Part shown: piece after piece, positions 7,459-16,694 of the stretch
Layout: every line of letters begins with the position of its first letter
Position numbering within the stretch: position 1 is the first letter of the stretch
NCBI RefSeq assembly: GCF_013178945.1
Contig: NZ_JABFDM010000009.1
Location: forward strand, 124,001 to 188,000
Direction of reading: 5' to 3'
DNA length: 64,000 bases
Origin: Bradyrhizobium aeschynomenes
Lineage (GTDB): Bacteria; Pseudomonadota; Alphaproteobacteria; Rhizobiales; Xanthobacteraceae
Translations under genes and position numbers: made by a program
The notes under the pieces: generated by a model
Seen by the model: only the letters and a program-made list of their open reading frames with translations
Database searches by the model: none
What the model was told of the DNA's origin: nothing

Positions 7459-8700
7459 TCATCGTGCCGCACCTGCCAGCAGGCGGCGGCAGGTGTCGAC
7501 GAAGACGTCGGCGCCGGTGACGATGTCGGCGTCGGAGGTGTTCTCGGTCCAGTGATGGCTGATGCCGCCGATCGACGGCACGAACAGCATCCCCGCAGGC
7601 ATGATCGTCGCCAGCACCTGCGCGTCATGCCCAGCGCCGCTCGGCATCCGCAGCGATCTGCCGCCGGCGAGTGCGCTGCTCGCAGCCTCGATCGCATCCT
7701 GGAATGCGCCGTCCATCATCGCCGGCGCGCCGGTGCGGATGCGTTCCACGGCGACCTGGCAGGGACCCGCCGCTGAGGCTTGCGACGCCAACTCGCGCAG
7801 CAACCCCTCGAGCCGGTCGATCACGGCGGGATCGTCGTCGCGGATCTGGAACAGCATCTCGGCCTGGCCTGGAATGATGCTTGGTGCGCCCGGATCGAGC
7901 GTGATCCGTCCGGTGGTCCACACCGTGCGCGGGCCGCAGGCGGCCGGAAAGCGCGCGTCGATCGCGACGCAAAATTTGGCGAGCGCGAGCCCGGCATCCT
8001 TGCGCACCGCCATCCGCGTCGTGCCGGCGTGGTTCTGCTCGCCGGTGAAGATGATGCGGTACTGCCAGATGCCGACGATCGAGGTGACGACGCCGACCTT
8101 GAGGTCGCTCTGCTCGAGCGTGTCACCTTGCTCGATGTGAGCCTCGAGATAGCCGATGTGCCGGCCCCGCTCGGCCTGCAGGCGTGGTCGCCCCGCGAGG
8201 CCCATCTCGGCGAGCGCCTCGCGCATCGTGCGCGGGCTGCTGCGGTCGCGGGCGGCATCGATGTCGGCCTCGCTGACGTCGCCGACATAGGAGCGGCTGC
8301 CGAGGAAGGCGCCGAAATGGCCCTCCTCGTCGCACCAGGAGGCGACCTCGACGGCACCTACGATGGAGGGATCGGGATTTAGCACGCGGGCGGCTTCGAG
8401 CGCGTAGACCACGCCGAGCGGACCATCGAGCCAGCCAGCGTAGTTCTGGCTCTCCAGATGCGAGCCGGCCAGCAGCTTGGGACCCGGCTTGGTGCTGGTG
8501 CCGAGCACATTGCCGATGCCGTCGATCTCGGCCGTGAGCTGCGCGTCGGGGAGACGCGCGGCGAGCCAATCCAGCGACTGCCGGTGCGCCTCGGAAAAGG
8601 TCGGGCGGTGGACGCCGGTCTTGTAGGTGCCGAAGGAGCGCAGCGCGTTCAGGTCGGCGAGGACGCGGGCGCCATCGGCGCGGCGGAGAGTGTCGGACAT
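7459..8700 (-). CDS. Zn-dependent hydantoinase/carbamoylase family amidase (M20)
   Basis: A 413-residue protein of the M20 amidase group that includes allantoate amidohydrolase, ureidoglycolate hydrolase and N-carbamoyl-L-amino acid hydrolase. Metal-site segments are visible: GSHLESQNYAGWLDGPLG near residue 80-97, CDEEGHFGAFLG near 128-139, and a C-terminal GAGHDA. The first motif normally reads GSHLD; here the Asp is Glu, although the later Asp in GWLDG is kept. The substrate is likely a carbamoylated or ureido compound but cannot be fixed by reading. It lies downstream of tadC on the same strand with an 84-bp gap, and is functionally unrelated to pili as far as I can tell. Confidence 0.85.
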   Translation of the reverse strand: MSDTLRRADGARVLADLNALRSFGTYKTGVHRPTFSEAHRQSLDWLAARLPDAQLTAEIDGIGNVLGTSTKPGPKLLAGSHLESQNYAGWLDGPLGVVYALEAARVLNPDPSIVGAVEVASWCDEEGHFGAFLGSRSYVGDVSEADIDAARDRSSPRTMREALAEMGLAGRPRLQAERGRHIGYLEAHIEQGDTLEQSDLKVGVVTSIVGIWQYRIIFTGEQNHAGTTRMAVRKDAGLALAKFCVAIDARFPAACGPRTVWTTGRITLDPGAPSIIPGQAEMLFQIRDDDPAVIDRLEGLLRELASQASAAGPCQVAVERIRTGAPAMMDGAFQDAIEAASSALAGGRSLRMPSGAGHDAQVLATIMPAGMLFVPSIGGISHHWTENTSDADIVTGADVFVDTCRRLLAGAAR

Positions 8701-8784
8701 CAGGCGGAGACCTCGATCATGCTCCGCCTAGCTTTCAAAGTGACGCCGCCTCCGCAAGCGATATTTCGCCGTGCGGGCCGTCGG

Positions 8785-9759
8785 CTACTGCATGGCCGCG
8801 ACCTTGATGCCGGTCGGTCCCAGAATGACCACGAACAGCACCGGCAGGAAGAACAGGATCATCGGCACCGTCAGCTTCGGCGGCAGTGCGGCGGCCTTCT
8901 TCTCGGCCTCGTTCATGCGCATGTCGCGGTTCTCCTGCGCCATCACGCGCAGCGATTGCCCGAGCGGAGTGCCGTACCGCTCCGATTGCTGAAGCGCGAG
9001 ACAGACCGACTTGACACCTTCCAGGCCGGTGCGACGGGCGAGGTTCTCATAGGCCACCTTGCGATCCTGCAGGTAGGAGAGCTCCGCCGTGGTCAGCGTG
9101 AACTCCTCCGACAGCGCGATCGACTGGCTGGAGATTTCGATCGCCACCCGGCGGAACGCGGCCTCGATCGACATGCCGGACTCGATGCAGATCAGCAGCA
9201 GGTCGAGCGCGTCGGGAAACGCGCGCTTGATCGACAGCTGGCGCTTGGAGATCGCGTTGCTGAGGAACAGCATCGGCGCCTGCAGCCCGAGATAGGCCAT
9301 GCCGACGCAGATGCCGATCTTGACCGGCATCGACTTCTCGAGATGTGCGATCACGAAGACGTAGAGCACCGAGCCGACGAACAGCACGAGCGGCGTCACC
9401 AGGCGTGCGAACAGGAAGGTGATGTAGGGCGCCTGGCCGCGGTAGCCCGCCATGATGAGCTTCTCGCGGGCGGCCTCCTGGGCCAGCCATTTGGTGAGGT
9501 TGAAATCCTCCACCACGCGGGAGACGAGCTGCTTCGGTGTCTGTCGCAGCGAGACCTTTTCACCGGCATTCAGCCGTTCGCGCTCACGCTGCTTGATCCG
9601 TTCGCGCTCGCTGGCGACCGCCTTCATGCGCTTGTTCAGATTCTCGCCCGCGAACAGCGGCATGATCAGCGTGTAGACGGTGGCCGACGCCGCGATGGCG
9701 GCGAAGAACATCGTCATGAAGTGCGGATCATGAAGCTTGGTGATCAGAAAGTCGACCAT
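8785..9759 (-). CDS. tadC: Tad pilus inner-membrane platform protein TadC
   Basis: A 324-residue type II secretion system F domain protein. Hydrophobic segments lie near the N-terminus (about 15-35), mid-protein (about 125-165) and at the C-terminus (about 295-320, PMILFFLPVLFVVILGPTGI). The cytoplasmic helical F domain includes the hallmark FPDALDLLLICIESGMSIEAAF. TadC pairs with TadB to form the platform coupled to the CpaF ATPase. It is the last gene of the minus-strand pilus operon, 9 bp after tadB. Confidence 0.93.
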   Translation of the reverse strand: MVDFLITKLHDPHFMTMFFAAIAASATVYTLIMPLFAGENLNKRMKAVASERERIKQRERERLNAGEKVSLRQTPKQLVSRVVEDFNLTKWLAQEAAREKLIMAGYRGQAPYITFLFARLVTPLVLFVGSVLYVFVIAHLEKSMPVKIGICVGMAYLGLQAPMLFLSNAISKRQLSIKRAFPDALDLLLICIESGMSIEAAFRRVAIEISSQSIALSEEFTLTTAELSYLQDRKVAYENLARRTGLEGVKSVCLALQQSERYGTPLGQSLRVMAQENRDMRMNEAEKKAAALPPKLTVPMILFFLPVLFVVILGPTGIKVAAMQ

Positions 9760-9768
9760 GGGACTACC

Positions 9769-10743
9769 TTAGAAATCGAAGTTGATCATCTTCTTCATGA
9801 CCATGATGCCCATCGACATCCAGATGACGCAGCCGACCAGCATCAGCTGGCCGGTCGGATGGGTCCAGAGCAGCGAGATGTAGTCGGGCGTGCTGAGATA
9901 GACCAGCAGCATGACGATCGGCGGCAGCGAGCCGATGATGCCCGCGGAGGCCTTGGCTTCCATCGACATCGCCTGGATCTTCTCGGCCATCTTCTTGCGG
10001 TCGCGCAGCACCTTTGAGAGGTTGCCGAGCGCTTCCGACAGGTTGCCGCCCGACTTCTGCTGAATCGCGATGACGATGCCGAAGAAATTGGCCTCGGGCA
10101 GCGGCATCCGCTCATACAGCCGCGCGCAGGCCTCGCCCAGCGGCATGCCGATCGCCTGGGTCTCGATGATGGCCAGGAACTCGCCGCGCAGCGGCTCGGG
10201 CGCATCGGCGGCAACGACCTTGATGGATTCGAACAGCGGCAGGCCCGCCTTGATGCCACGCACGATCACGTCGACCGCGTCCGGCAGCGCCGCCAGGAAT
10301 TTCTTCTCCCGCCGCTTCTTGAGGAAGCCGAGGATCCAGCGCGGCAGGCCGAGACCCGCCGCAAAGCCAAGGCCGAGCGCACCGAGCGGGCCGCCGCCGG
10401 CGAAGAAGGCGATCGCGCAGACGGCAAAGCCGAGGACGCCGGAAATGATCCAGAACTTCTGAACGGTCCAGTCGAGCCCGGCCTGCGAGATCCGCATGTT
10501 CAGCGGAACCTTGCTCTGCTTCTGCGCCTTGGCCTCGAGATCCTTGAGCGAGGATTCGACCTGCTCGCGGCGCGAGCGCTGGCTGCGTTCGGCCTGACGG
10601 ACCACAGGTTCCGATTTGGCGACGGTGCTGCGCCGCTGCTCCGCCTTCCGCTCGCCCGAGAGCAGAGGATAGAGGAACACCCAGGCGATGCCGCCGATGG
10701 CGGTCGCTGCGAGGAAGGCGAGTGCGAGAGCCTGAAACTTCAT
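9769..10743 (-). CDS. tadB: Tad pilus inner-membrane platform protein TadB
   Basis: A 324-residue type II secretion F domain protein, the partner of TadC. It has one N-terminal transmembrane segment, a charged stretch (about 30-75), two membrane segments around 95-140, the F domain with LPDAVDVIVRGIKAGLPLFESI at about 153-173, and C-terminal membrane segments (about 265-315). It lies between cpaF and tadC with gaps of 12 and 9 bp, so all three should be co-transcribed. Confidence 0.93.
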   Translation of the reverse strand: MKFQALALAFLAATAIGGIAWVFLYPLLSGERKAEQRRSTVAKSEPVVRQAERSQRSRREQVESSLKDLEAKAQKQSKVPLNMRISQAGLDWTVQKFWIISGVLGFAVCAIAFFAGGGPLGALGLGFAAGLGLPRWILGFLKKRREKKFLAALPDAVDVIVRGIKAGLPLFESIKVVAADAPEPLRGEFLAIIETQAIGMPLGEACARLYERMPLPEANFFGIVIAIQQKSGGNLSEALGNLSKVLRDRKKMAEKIQAMSMEAKASAGIIGSLPPIVMLLVYLSTPDYISLLWTHPTGQLMLVGCVIWMSMGIMVMKKMINFDF

Positions 10744-10755
10744 GGGGTCTCTCCG

Positions 10756-12219
10756 TTACTCCTTGCTCGCGACTTCGGCCGCATCGAGCGCTGCCGCAAG
10801 CCGCTTCTCCTCGCCGTAGTAGCGGGCGCGCTCCCAGAACCGCGGCCGGCCGATGCCGGTGGAGCGATGGCGGCCGATGATCTTGCCGTTCGCATCTTCG
10901 CCGACCATGTCATAGAGGAAGATGTCCTGGGTGATGATCGTATCGCCTTCCATGCCCATCACCTCGGTAATGTGCGTGATGCGGCGCGATCCGTCGCGCA
11001 GACGCGCGGCCTGCACGATGACGTCGATCGAGGCGCAGATCATCTCGCGGATGGTTCGTGACGGCAGCGAAAAGCCGCCCATCGTGATCATGGATTCACA
11101 ACGTGACAGCGCTTCGCGCGGGTTGTTGGCGTGCAGGGTGCCCATCGAGCCGTCGTGACCGGTGTTCATCGCCTGCAGCAGGTCGAACGCTTCGGGTCCG
11201 CGGACCTCGCCGACGATGATCCGCTCGGGACGCATACGCAGGCAGTTCCTTACCAGCTCGCGCATGGTCACCTGGCCCTCGCCCTCGATGTTGGGCGGGC
11301 GGGTTTCCAGGCGGACCACATGCGGTTGCTGCAGTTGGAGCTCGGCTGCGTCCTCGCAGGTGATGACGCGCTCGTCGTGATCGATGTAGTTTGTCAGGCA
11401 GTTGAGCAGCGTCGTCTTGCCCGAGCCGGTGCCGCCGGAGATGAGAATGTTGCAGCGGACGCGCCCGATGATCTGCAGGATCTCCGCGCCTTCGGGCGAG
11501 ATCGCGCCGAACTTGACCAGCTGATCGAGGGTCAGCTTGTCCTTCTTGAACTTTCGAATGGTGAGCGCGGGGCCATCGATCGCCAGCGGCGGCACGATGG
11601 CGTTGACGCGCGAGCCGTCGGCGAGACGGGCGTCGCAGATCGGCGAGGATTCGTCGACGCGGCGGCCGACCTGGCTGACGATGCGTTGACAGATGTTCAG
11701 GAGCTGCTGGTTGTCGCGGAAACGGATGCCGGTGCGCTGGATCTTGCCGCCGACCTCGATGAAGACCGTGCCGGCGCCGTTGACCATGATGTCGGCGATG
11801 TCGTCGCGCGACAGCAGCGGCTCGAGCGGGCCATAGCCGAGCACGTCGTTGCAGATGTCATCGAGCAGCTCCTCCTGCTCGGCGATCGACATCACGATGT
11901 TCTTGATCGCGATGATCTCGTTGACGATGTCCCGGATTTCCTCGCGCGCGGACTCGCCGTCGAGCTTGGCCAGCTGGGCGAGATCGATCGCTTCGATCAG
12001 CGCGCCGAAGATGGTCGCCTTGACCTGATAGTAATTGTCCGAGCGCCGGGCTTCCACCACGGGGGGCGGCGGCGGAGGCGCCTGCCGGGTGGGCGCCAGA
12101 GGAGGTGACGACACGGCCGGAGCAGCCGCGCGCGGCGCTGCCGCGGCCGGCTCGGGCGCCGGCGCGGCCGGCCTGAGGGTCCTGGTATCGTTGTCTAATC
12201 CGCTACGCTTACCAAACAC
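10756..12219 (-). CDS. cpaF: Tad pilus assembly ATPase CpaF/TadA
   Basis: A 487-residue secretion ATPase (PulE/VirB11 superfamily) that powers pilus extension and probably retraction. The N-terminal 60 residues are Ala/Pro-rich and disordered. An N-terminal domain spans about 65-220. The catalytic core has Walker A GGTGSGKTT (262-270), an Asp box ITCEDAAELQ, the Walker B region IIVGEVRGPEAFDLLQAM and the His box GSMGTLHANN. It follows cpaE by 21 bp. All catalytic motifs are intact. Confidence 0.95.
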   Translation of the reverse strand: MFGKRSGLDNDTRTLRPAAPAPEPAAAAPRAAAPAVSSPPLAPTRQAPPPPPPVVEARRSDNYYQVKATIFGALIEAIDLAQLAKLDGESAREEIRDIVNEIIAIKNIVMSIAEQEELLDDICNDVLGYGPLEPLLSRDDIADIMVNGAGTVFIEVGGKIQRTGIRFRDNQQLLNICQRIVSQVGRRVDESSPICDARLADGSRVNAIVPPLAIDGPALTIRKFKKDKLTLDQLVKFGAISPEGAEILQIIGRVRCNILISGGTGSGKTTLLNCLTNYIDHDERVITCEDAAELQLQQPHVVRLETRPPNIEGEGQVTMRELVRNCLRMRPERIIVGEVRGPEAFDLLQAMNTGHDGSMGTLHANNPREALSRCESMITMGGFSLPSRTIREMICASIDVIVQAARLRDGSRRITHITEVMGMEGDTIITQDIFLYDMVGEDANGKIIGRHRSTGIGRPRFWERARYYGEEKRLAAALDAAEVASKE

Positions 12220-12240
12220 GACTTAGAACTCCACGCGGGC

Positions 12241-13509
12241 TTATTTCGCCCTCAGCTTGTCAAGCAGAGGCGACAGGAAGGAGCCTTTCGGCTTCTTGGT
12301 CTCGCTGCGGCCGGTGAGCCGCTGCGCGACCTGCAGAAACATCTCGGTGGTCCGATGATTGGGTGACATCTCCGCAATCATCTGACCGTTGTTGGCCGCC
12401 GCGCCGAAGATCTGCGGCTCGAACGGGATCGTCACGATCGGCGGGCTTTCGATCGCCTTGGCGAACTCGCTCGCATTGATTTCCGGCCGCTTGGGCACGC
12501 CGACCTGGTTCAGGCAATAGAGCGGCGTGCGGTCGTTCGGTCGCGCGGCCTTGAGAAGGTCGAACATGTTCTTCGTATTGCGCAGCGAGGCGAGATCCGG
12601 CGCCGCGACGATCAGAATGTCGTCGGCGCTGATCAGTGCGCGCTTGGTCCAGCCGGACCATTGGTGTGGCACGTCGAGCACGATGCAGGGCATCGAGGCC
12701 CGCAGCGTATCGAACACCGAATCGAACGCCTCGGCGCCGAAATCGTAGACGCGGTCGAGCGTCGCCGGTGCGGCCAGCAGGCTCAAATGATCGGTGCATT
12801 TCGACAGCAGCCGGTCCATGAAGGCGATGTCGATCCGATCAGGCGAGAATACGGCGTCCGCGATGCCCTGGGCGGGATCCTGATTGTAGTCGAGGCCGGC
12901 GGTGCCGAAGGCCAGGTCGAGATCGGCGACGACCGAGTCCATCGCGAGATCGCGGGCGATCGCCCAGGCGATGTTGTGCGCGATGGTCGATGCGCCGACG
13001 CCGCCCTTGGCGCCGACGACGGCAATGATGCGTCCGACGGCCTTGGCCTCGGGAGCCGAGAACAAATTGCAGATCGAGCGAACGACGTCGATCGGCGTGA
13101 CCGGGGACAGCACATAGTCGCTGACGCCGCGGCGTACGAGCTCGCGATACAGCGTGACGTCATTGACGCGGCCGATCACGACGACGCGGGTGCCGGGATC
13201 GCAGACCGTCGCAAGGTGATCGAGGCCCGCAAGAATGTCGGTGCGGGCATCGGTCTCCAGGATGATCACGTTGGGGGTCGGCGCCGACCGGTAGGCCTCG
13301 ATCGCAGCCGCCATGCCGCCCATCTGGATCTTCAGATGCGCCTTGCCGAGCCGCCGGTCCTCACCGGCGGCCTGCACGGTGGCGGCCGTTTCCACGGTCT
13401 CGCAGAACGCCTGCACCGAGACACGCGGCGCCGGCGCGATATGATCGTCGGCCGGCGGCGGCACGACGTCAGGCTGCTCCTCTTGGGTCTGTCGGGCGTA
13501 GCTGATCAT
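12241..13509 (-). CDS. cpaE: Pilus assembly protein CpaE, MinD/ParA-like
   Basis: A 422-residue protein that in Caulobacter positions the pilus machine at a pole. Residues 75-170 form a degenerate receiver-like domain (NVIILETDARTDILAGLDHLA) and residues 170-400 a ParA/MinD ATPase with a deviant Walker A (GAKGGVGASTIA) and a Walker A' aspartate in VVADLDLAFG. The ATG at 13509 overlaps the stop of cpaD (ATGA), so translation is coupled. A longer upstream frame reading into cpaD is not coding. Confidence 0.93.
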   Translation of the reverse strand: MISYARQTQEEQPDVVPPPADDHIAPAPRVSVQAFCETVETAATVQAAGEDRRLGKAHLKIQMGGMAAAIEAYRSAPTPNVIILETDARTDILAGLDHLATVCDPGTRVVVIGRVNDVTLYRELVRRGVSDYVLSPVTPIDVVRSICNLFSAPEAKAVGRIIAVVGAKGGVGASTIAHNIAWAIARDLAMDSVVADLDLAFGTAGLDYNQDPAQGIADAVFSPDRIDIAFMDRLLSKCTDHLSLLAAPATLDRVYDFGAEAFDSVFDTLRASMPCIVLDVPHQWSGWTKRALISADDILIVAAPDLASLRNTKNMFDLLKAARPNDRTPLYCLNQVGVPKRPEINASEFAKAIESPPIVTIPFEPQIFGAAANNGQMIAEMSPNHRTTEMFLQVAQRLTGRSETKKPKGSFLSPLLDKLRAK

Positions 13510-14246
13510 TTGCCTGTGTCGCTGAGTTTGGCCTTGTCGGCTTCGGGATACGTGATCGCGGTTGACGCTCCCTTGCGGTATTTCTCGAACAACGCGGTGC
13601 GCCGGGTGGTGTAGGAGGGGGTCTCGGGTCGCGGCTGCACGAGATCGGACGGGTTGTCGACCATGGCGGCCATGTTGCGCTGATAGGCGCAGCCGAAGTT
13701 CCAATCAGGCTTGTTGTCGAACCAGTTCTTGTTCTTGATCGAGGGTCCGAGATCGTCCGGCCAGACGCCGCAGGGGCCCGCGGTGGCCGAAAGCTTCGGA
13801 TAGCTCAGCCGGATCGCGGCCATCTGGCGCGGATCCTTCGGTTGATAGTTGCGCACCGTGATGCCGTGCGGAGGCACGCCGGCAGCCGCGAACAGGGACT
13901 GAATCTCGCGCATCGAGTCGGCGGCCGCGCGGGCATTCGGGGTGCCGCTCGGGACGTCGGCGCTGATCGCGCCCGTGCCTTGGCGCATCCAGCTCTGCGC
14001 CAGCCCCATGACATCGGCGCGCTGCTCGGCGGTCAAGCCGCCGCGGCCCTGGCCGACGAAGACGACCAGGGAATCCGGGGCTTCCTGCACCGCGATCGGG
14101 TGGCGCAGCCGATAGTCGTCAGGGATGCTGGCCGTGACGGCCGGATCTCTGCGGAAGTTACAGGCGCCGAGCAGGACCGCCGTGCCGGCCAGGGCGACGG
14201 CAAGCTGCAGTCGGCGGTGTCGAGCGGGGCTGGATTTCATGGTCAT
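13506..14246 (-). CDS. cpaD: Pilus assembly lipoprotein CpaD
   Basis: About 246 residues. The N-terminus is a lipoprotein signal ending in LLGACNF, giving a mature Cys-anchored outer-membrane or periplasmic lipoprotein. The CpaD family core is seen in RHPIAVQEAPDSLVVFVG, GLTAEQRADVMG and PFGPCG-like positions (CGVWPDDLG, NFGCAYQRNMAAMVDNPSDLV). CpaD is thought to help the CpaC secretin assemble. The start at 14246 is preceded by AAGGA at a 9-bp distance; ATG 14240 is an alternative. The stop overlaps the cpaE start. Confidence 0.9.
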   Translation of the reverse strand: MTMKSSPARHRRLQLAVALAGTAVLLGACNFRRDPAVTASIPDDYRLRHPIAVQEAPDSLVVFVGQGRGGLTAEQRADVMGLAQSWMRQGTGAISADVPSGTPNARAAADSMREIQSLFAAAGVPPHGITVRNYQPKDPRQMAAIRLSYPKLSATAGPCGVWPDDLGPSIKNKNWFDNKPDWNFGCAYQRNMAAMVDNPSDLVQPRPETPSYTTRRTALFEKYRKGASTAITYPEADKAKLSDTGK

Positions 14247-14268
14247 TGGTGCGAGTCCTTGTCCCAGC

Positions 14269-15750
14269 TCAGTCCGTGATGAAGCCATAGGTGCCGCGAT
14301 AGTTGCGTCCGGGCTCGGTCCGGCCGGGCACGCCGTAGATGCGGTTGATGCTGCCCAGCAGGTCGGCCTGCGGATCCGAAGCCGCCGCGAAGCCATCATC
14401 CGGACGGGACAGATCCTTTTGCGAAACGGCGCGCACGACGAACGGCGTCACCAGCACCATCAGCTCGGTCTGGTTGTTGACATAGTCCCGGCTGCGGAAC
14501 AGCGCGCCCAGGACCGGAAGCTGCATCAGGCCCGGCATGCCGCTGATCGCCATCTTGGTCTGCTGCTGGATCAGGCCAGCCATGGCCATCGCTCCGCCCG
14601 AGGGGATTTCGAGCGTCGTCTCGGCGCGACGGGTCTTGATCGAGGGCACGGTCAGCGAGTTCGTGGTGGTCGAGCTCACAGCCTGCGACAGCGTGATCGC
14701 ATTCTCGTTCGAGAGCTCCGAAACCTCGGTCATCACCCGCATCGAGATCCGCCCCTCGCTCAGCACGACCGGCGTGAAGTTGAGCGAGATGCCGAACTTC
14801 TTGAAGCTGATCTGCGTGGTACAGACGTGGGTCGTAGGATCGCAGGAGTAGCCGGCCGGAACCGGAAACTCGCCGCCTGCGATGAAGGTCGCTGACTCGC
14901 CCGAGATCGCGGTCAAGTTGGGCTCGGCCAGCGTGCGGATCACGCCCGCGTTCTCCATGGCCCGGAGCGTGGCCTGAACCGATGGTGTCGCTCCCCCCAG
15001 CGCTGCGCTCACGGCATTGTTCGAGACGAGGTTGCTGCCATAGGCGGTGAATGGATTGGAGTTGGCGAACTTGACGACGGCCGTGCCGTAATTGAGCTGG
15101 CCCGACAGATCGATGCCGAGCTGCTTGACGACCGAGCGCTGCACCTCGGCGACGGTCACCTTCAGCATCACCTGGTCGCGGCCGCGCACCGTGATCGAAT
15201 TGACCACCTTGTCGGCGCCGCCGGCAAGGCGAGCGGCCAACTCGCCGGCCTGCTGAGCCTCGATCTGGCTCGACGCCGAGCCGGTGAGCACGATGCCGTC
15301 GCCGATGCCCTCGATCTGGATTTCGGCATTGGGCAGCAACTGCTTCAGCGCGGCGCGCGCGCCGTTCAGATCGCGCTTCACCGCAATGTCGTAAGCCGCG
15401 ATCTGCTGGCCCTGGGCGTCGAAGAAGACGATATTGGTCTGGCCGACCGCGGCGCCGATGATGTAGGCGCGCTGCGACGAGCGAACCACGGCGTTCGCGA
15501 TCTTCGGATCGGCGACGAGGACGTCCTTGATGTCCCGCGGCAGATCGATGACCACGGACTTTCCGATCCCGAGAGCGAGGAAGCGTGCGTTGATCTGGCC
15601 GTCGGCAGCCGCGGCTGCGGCCGCCGGGCGGTAGTCCGCGGCGATCACCGGTGCAAGCGCCGGATTGAATGTCAGCGCAGCGGCGGCCGAAAACGACAGC
15701 GCGCGGACCATCATGGTCCGCAGTTTCCGCTGATTTTCGCTGCAAATCAT
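14269..15750 (-). CDS. cpaC: Type II/III-type secretin CpaC
   Basis: About 493 residues. A signal peptide (MMVRALSFSAAAALTFNPALA region) is followed by an N-terminal pil_N domain (about 45-120, LPRDIKDVLVADPKIANAVV), a BON-like segment and the secretin domain (about 240-450, with SALGGATPSVQATLRAMENAG and the VPVLGALFRS motif). It forms the outer-membrane pore of the Tad pilus. ATG 15750 has GAGAGGA 8 bp upstream; a GTG at 15771 overlaps the cpaB stop and is the alternative start. Confidence 0.93.
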   Translation of the reverse strand: MICSENQRKLRTMMVRALSFSAAAALTFNPALAPVIAADYRPAAAAAAADGQINARFLALGIGKSVVIDLPRDIKDVLVADPKIANAVVRSSQRAYIIGAAVGQTNIVFFDAQGQQIAAYDIAVKRDLNGARAALKQLLPNAEIQIEGIGDGIVLTGSASSQIEAQQAGELAARLAGGADKVVNSITVRGRDQVMLKVTVAEVQRSVVKQLGIDLSGQLNYGTAVVKFANSNPFTAYGSNLVSNNAVSAALGGATPSVQATLRAMENAGVIRTLAEPNLTAISGESATFIAGGEFPVPAGYSCDPTTHVCTTQISFKKFGISLNFTPVVLSEGRISMRVMTEVSELSNENAITLSQAVSSTTTNSLTVPSIKTRRAETTLEIPSGGAMAMAGLIQQQTKMAISGMPGLMQLPVLGALFRSRDYVNNQTELMVLVTPFVVRAVSQKDLSRPDDGFAAASDPQADLLGSINRIYGVPGRTEPGRNYRGTYGFITD

Positions 15751-15767
15751 CTTGGTAGTCCTCTCGG

Positions 15768-16568
15768 TCACTTCTGCGTCGTCATGGTGCTGGGAATGCC
15801 GAAGCGAACCACGGCCACGCTGTCGCTGCGCCTGCGGCTGTTCTCGTCCGGACGTTTCTCGGCCATGTTGATGTCGGCAATGCTGCGGAGCGCCAGCGAC
15901 AGCGTTCCGGTCTGCCGCGCACGGGCGAGCGTCTCGGCCTGCTCCGGCTTCAGCTCCAGCGTGACGGTCTTGCCGACCACCGTAGTCTGGCCGTCCTTCT
16001 CTTTCGGAGCCTGATCGATCGCCAGCACGCGGATGTTCGACAGAATGATATCGGAGCTGACGACGTCACCCGCGTTGGGCTGATCCGGATTTCGCTCGCG
16101 CTTGGACAGGATGACGTCGACGCGATCATTCGGCAGAATGAAGCCGCCGGCGCCGGTTTCCGGCGAGATCTCGGTGGAGACGGCCCGCATGCCCGCCGGC
16201 AGGATCGCTGCCATGAAGCCCGAGCCGTCGGACTTGACCAGCTTCTGCTCGCGAATGGGTTCGCCGGCAATGAACGGCGCCCGCGCGATCGTGCCCGTGA
16301 CTTCGTTCTGACCTTCGGGCCGCTCGTTGCGCCGGATGAAGCTGGAGCTCGCCGTCGCCGCCGGCCAGCTCTGCCATTGCAGGTGCTCGGGCTTGAGCGA
16401 CTGGCCGAGGCCGATGTCGGCTTTGGCGACGAGAACGTCGACGGTCGGCACCTGTGGCGCTGGCGCGGCAACCTGAGCCGGCCGATCGTCGGACCCGCTC
16501 GCCAGATATGCGGCCACGCCGCCAGCGCCCACAGCGATGGTCAGAACCACAATGCGTGCGGTATTCAT
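15768..16568 (-). CDS. cpaB: Flp pilus assembly protein CpaB (RcpC)
   Basis: About 266 residues with an N-terminal membrane anchor or signal (ARIVVLTIAVGAGGVAAYLAS). An SAF domain follows (about 45-110; VDVLVAKADIGLGQSLKPEHL) and an RcpC-type region (about 120-235; FILPNDRVDVILS). CpaB works in the periplasm with the secretin. I prefer ATG 16568 over ATG 16586 because it begins directly at the signal sequence. Its stop abuts the cpaC translation start region, so cpaB-cpaC are coupled. Confidence 0.9.
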   Translation of the reverse strand: MNTARIVVLTIAVGAGGVAAYLASGSDDRPAQVAAPAPQVPTVDVLVAKADIGLGQSLKPEHLQWQSWPAATASSSFIRRNERPEGQNEVTGTIARAPFIAGEPIREQKLVKSDGSGFMAAILPAGMRAVSTEISPETGAGGFILPNDRVDVILSKRERNPDQPNAGDVVSSDIILSNIRVLAIDQAPKEKDGQTTVVGKTVTLELKPEQAETLARARQTGTLSLALRSIADINMAEKRPDENSRRRSDSVAVVRFGIPSTMTTQK

Positions 16569-16694
16569 ACGCTTCACTTTCCACATTACGCCGCGACGCT
16601 TCCGCCGCCGTAATGGGAGTTGAGCAGTTATTCGTCAAAGCATGGTTAATGAGGCGTATCTAAATCGCCTTAACACCGCGTTCACACGGTGTTG

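Noticed and set aside
8458..10017. A 519-codon plus-strand open frame opposite tadC and the amidase.
   Set aside because: It is His/Arg/Asp-rich with no family pattern and is antisense to two clear genes; it results from the high G+C content.
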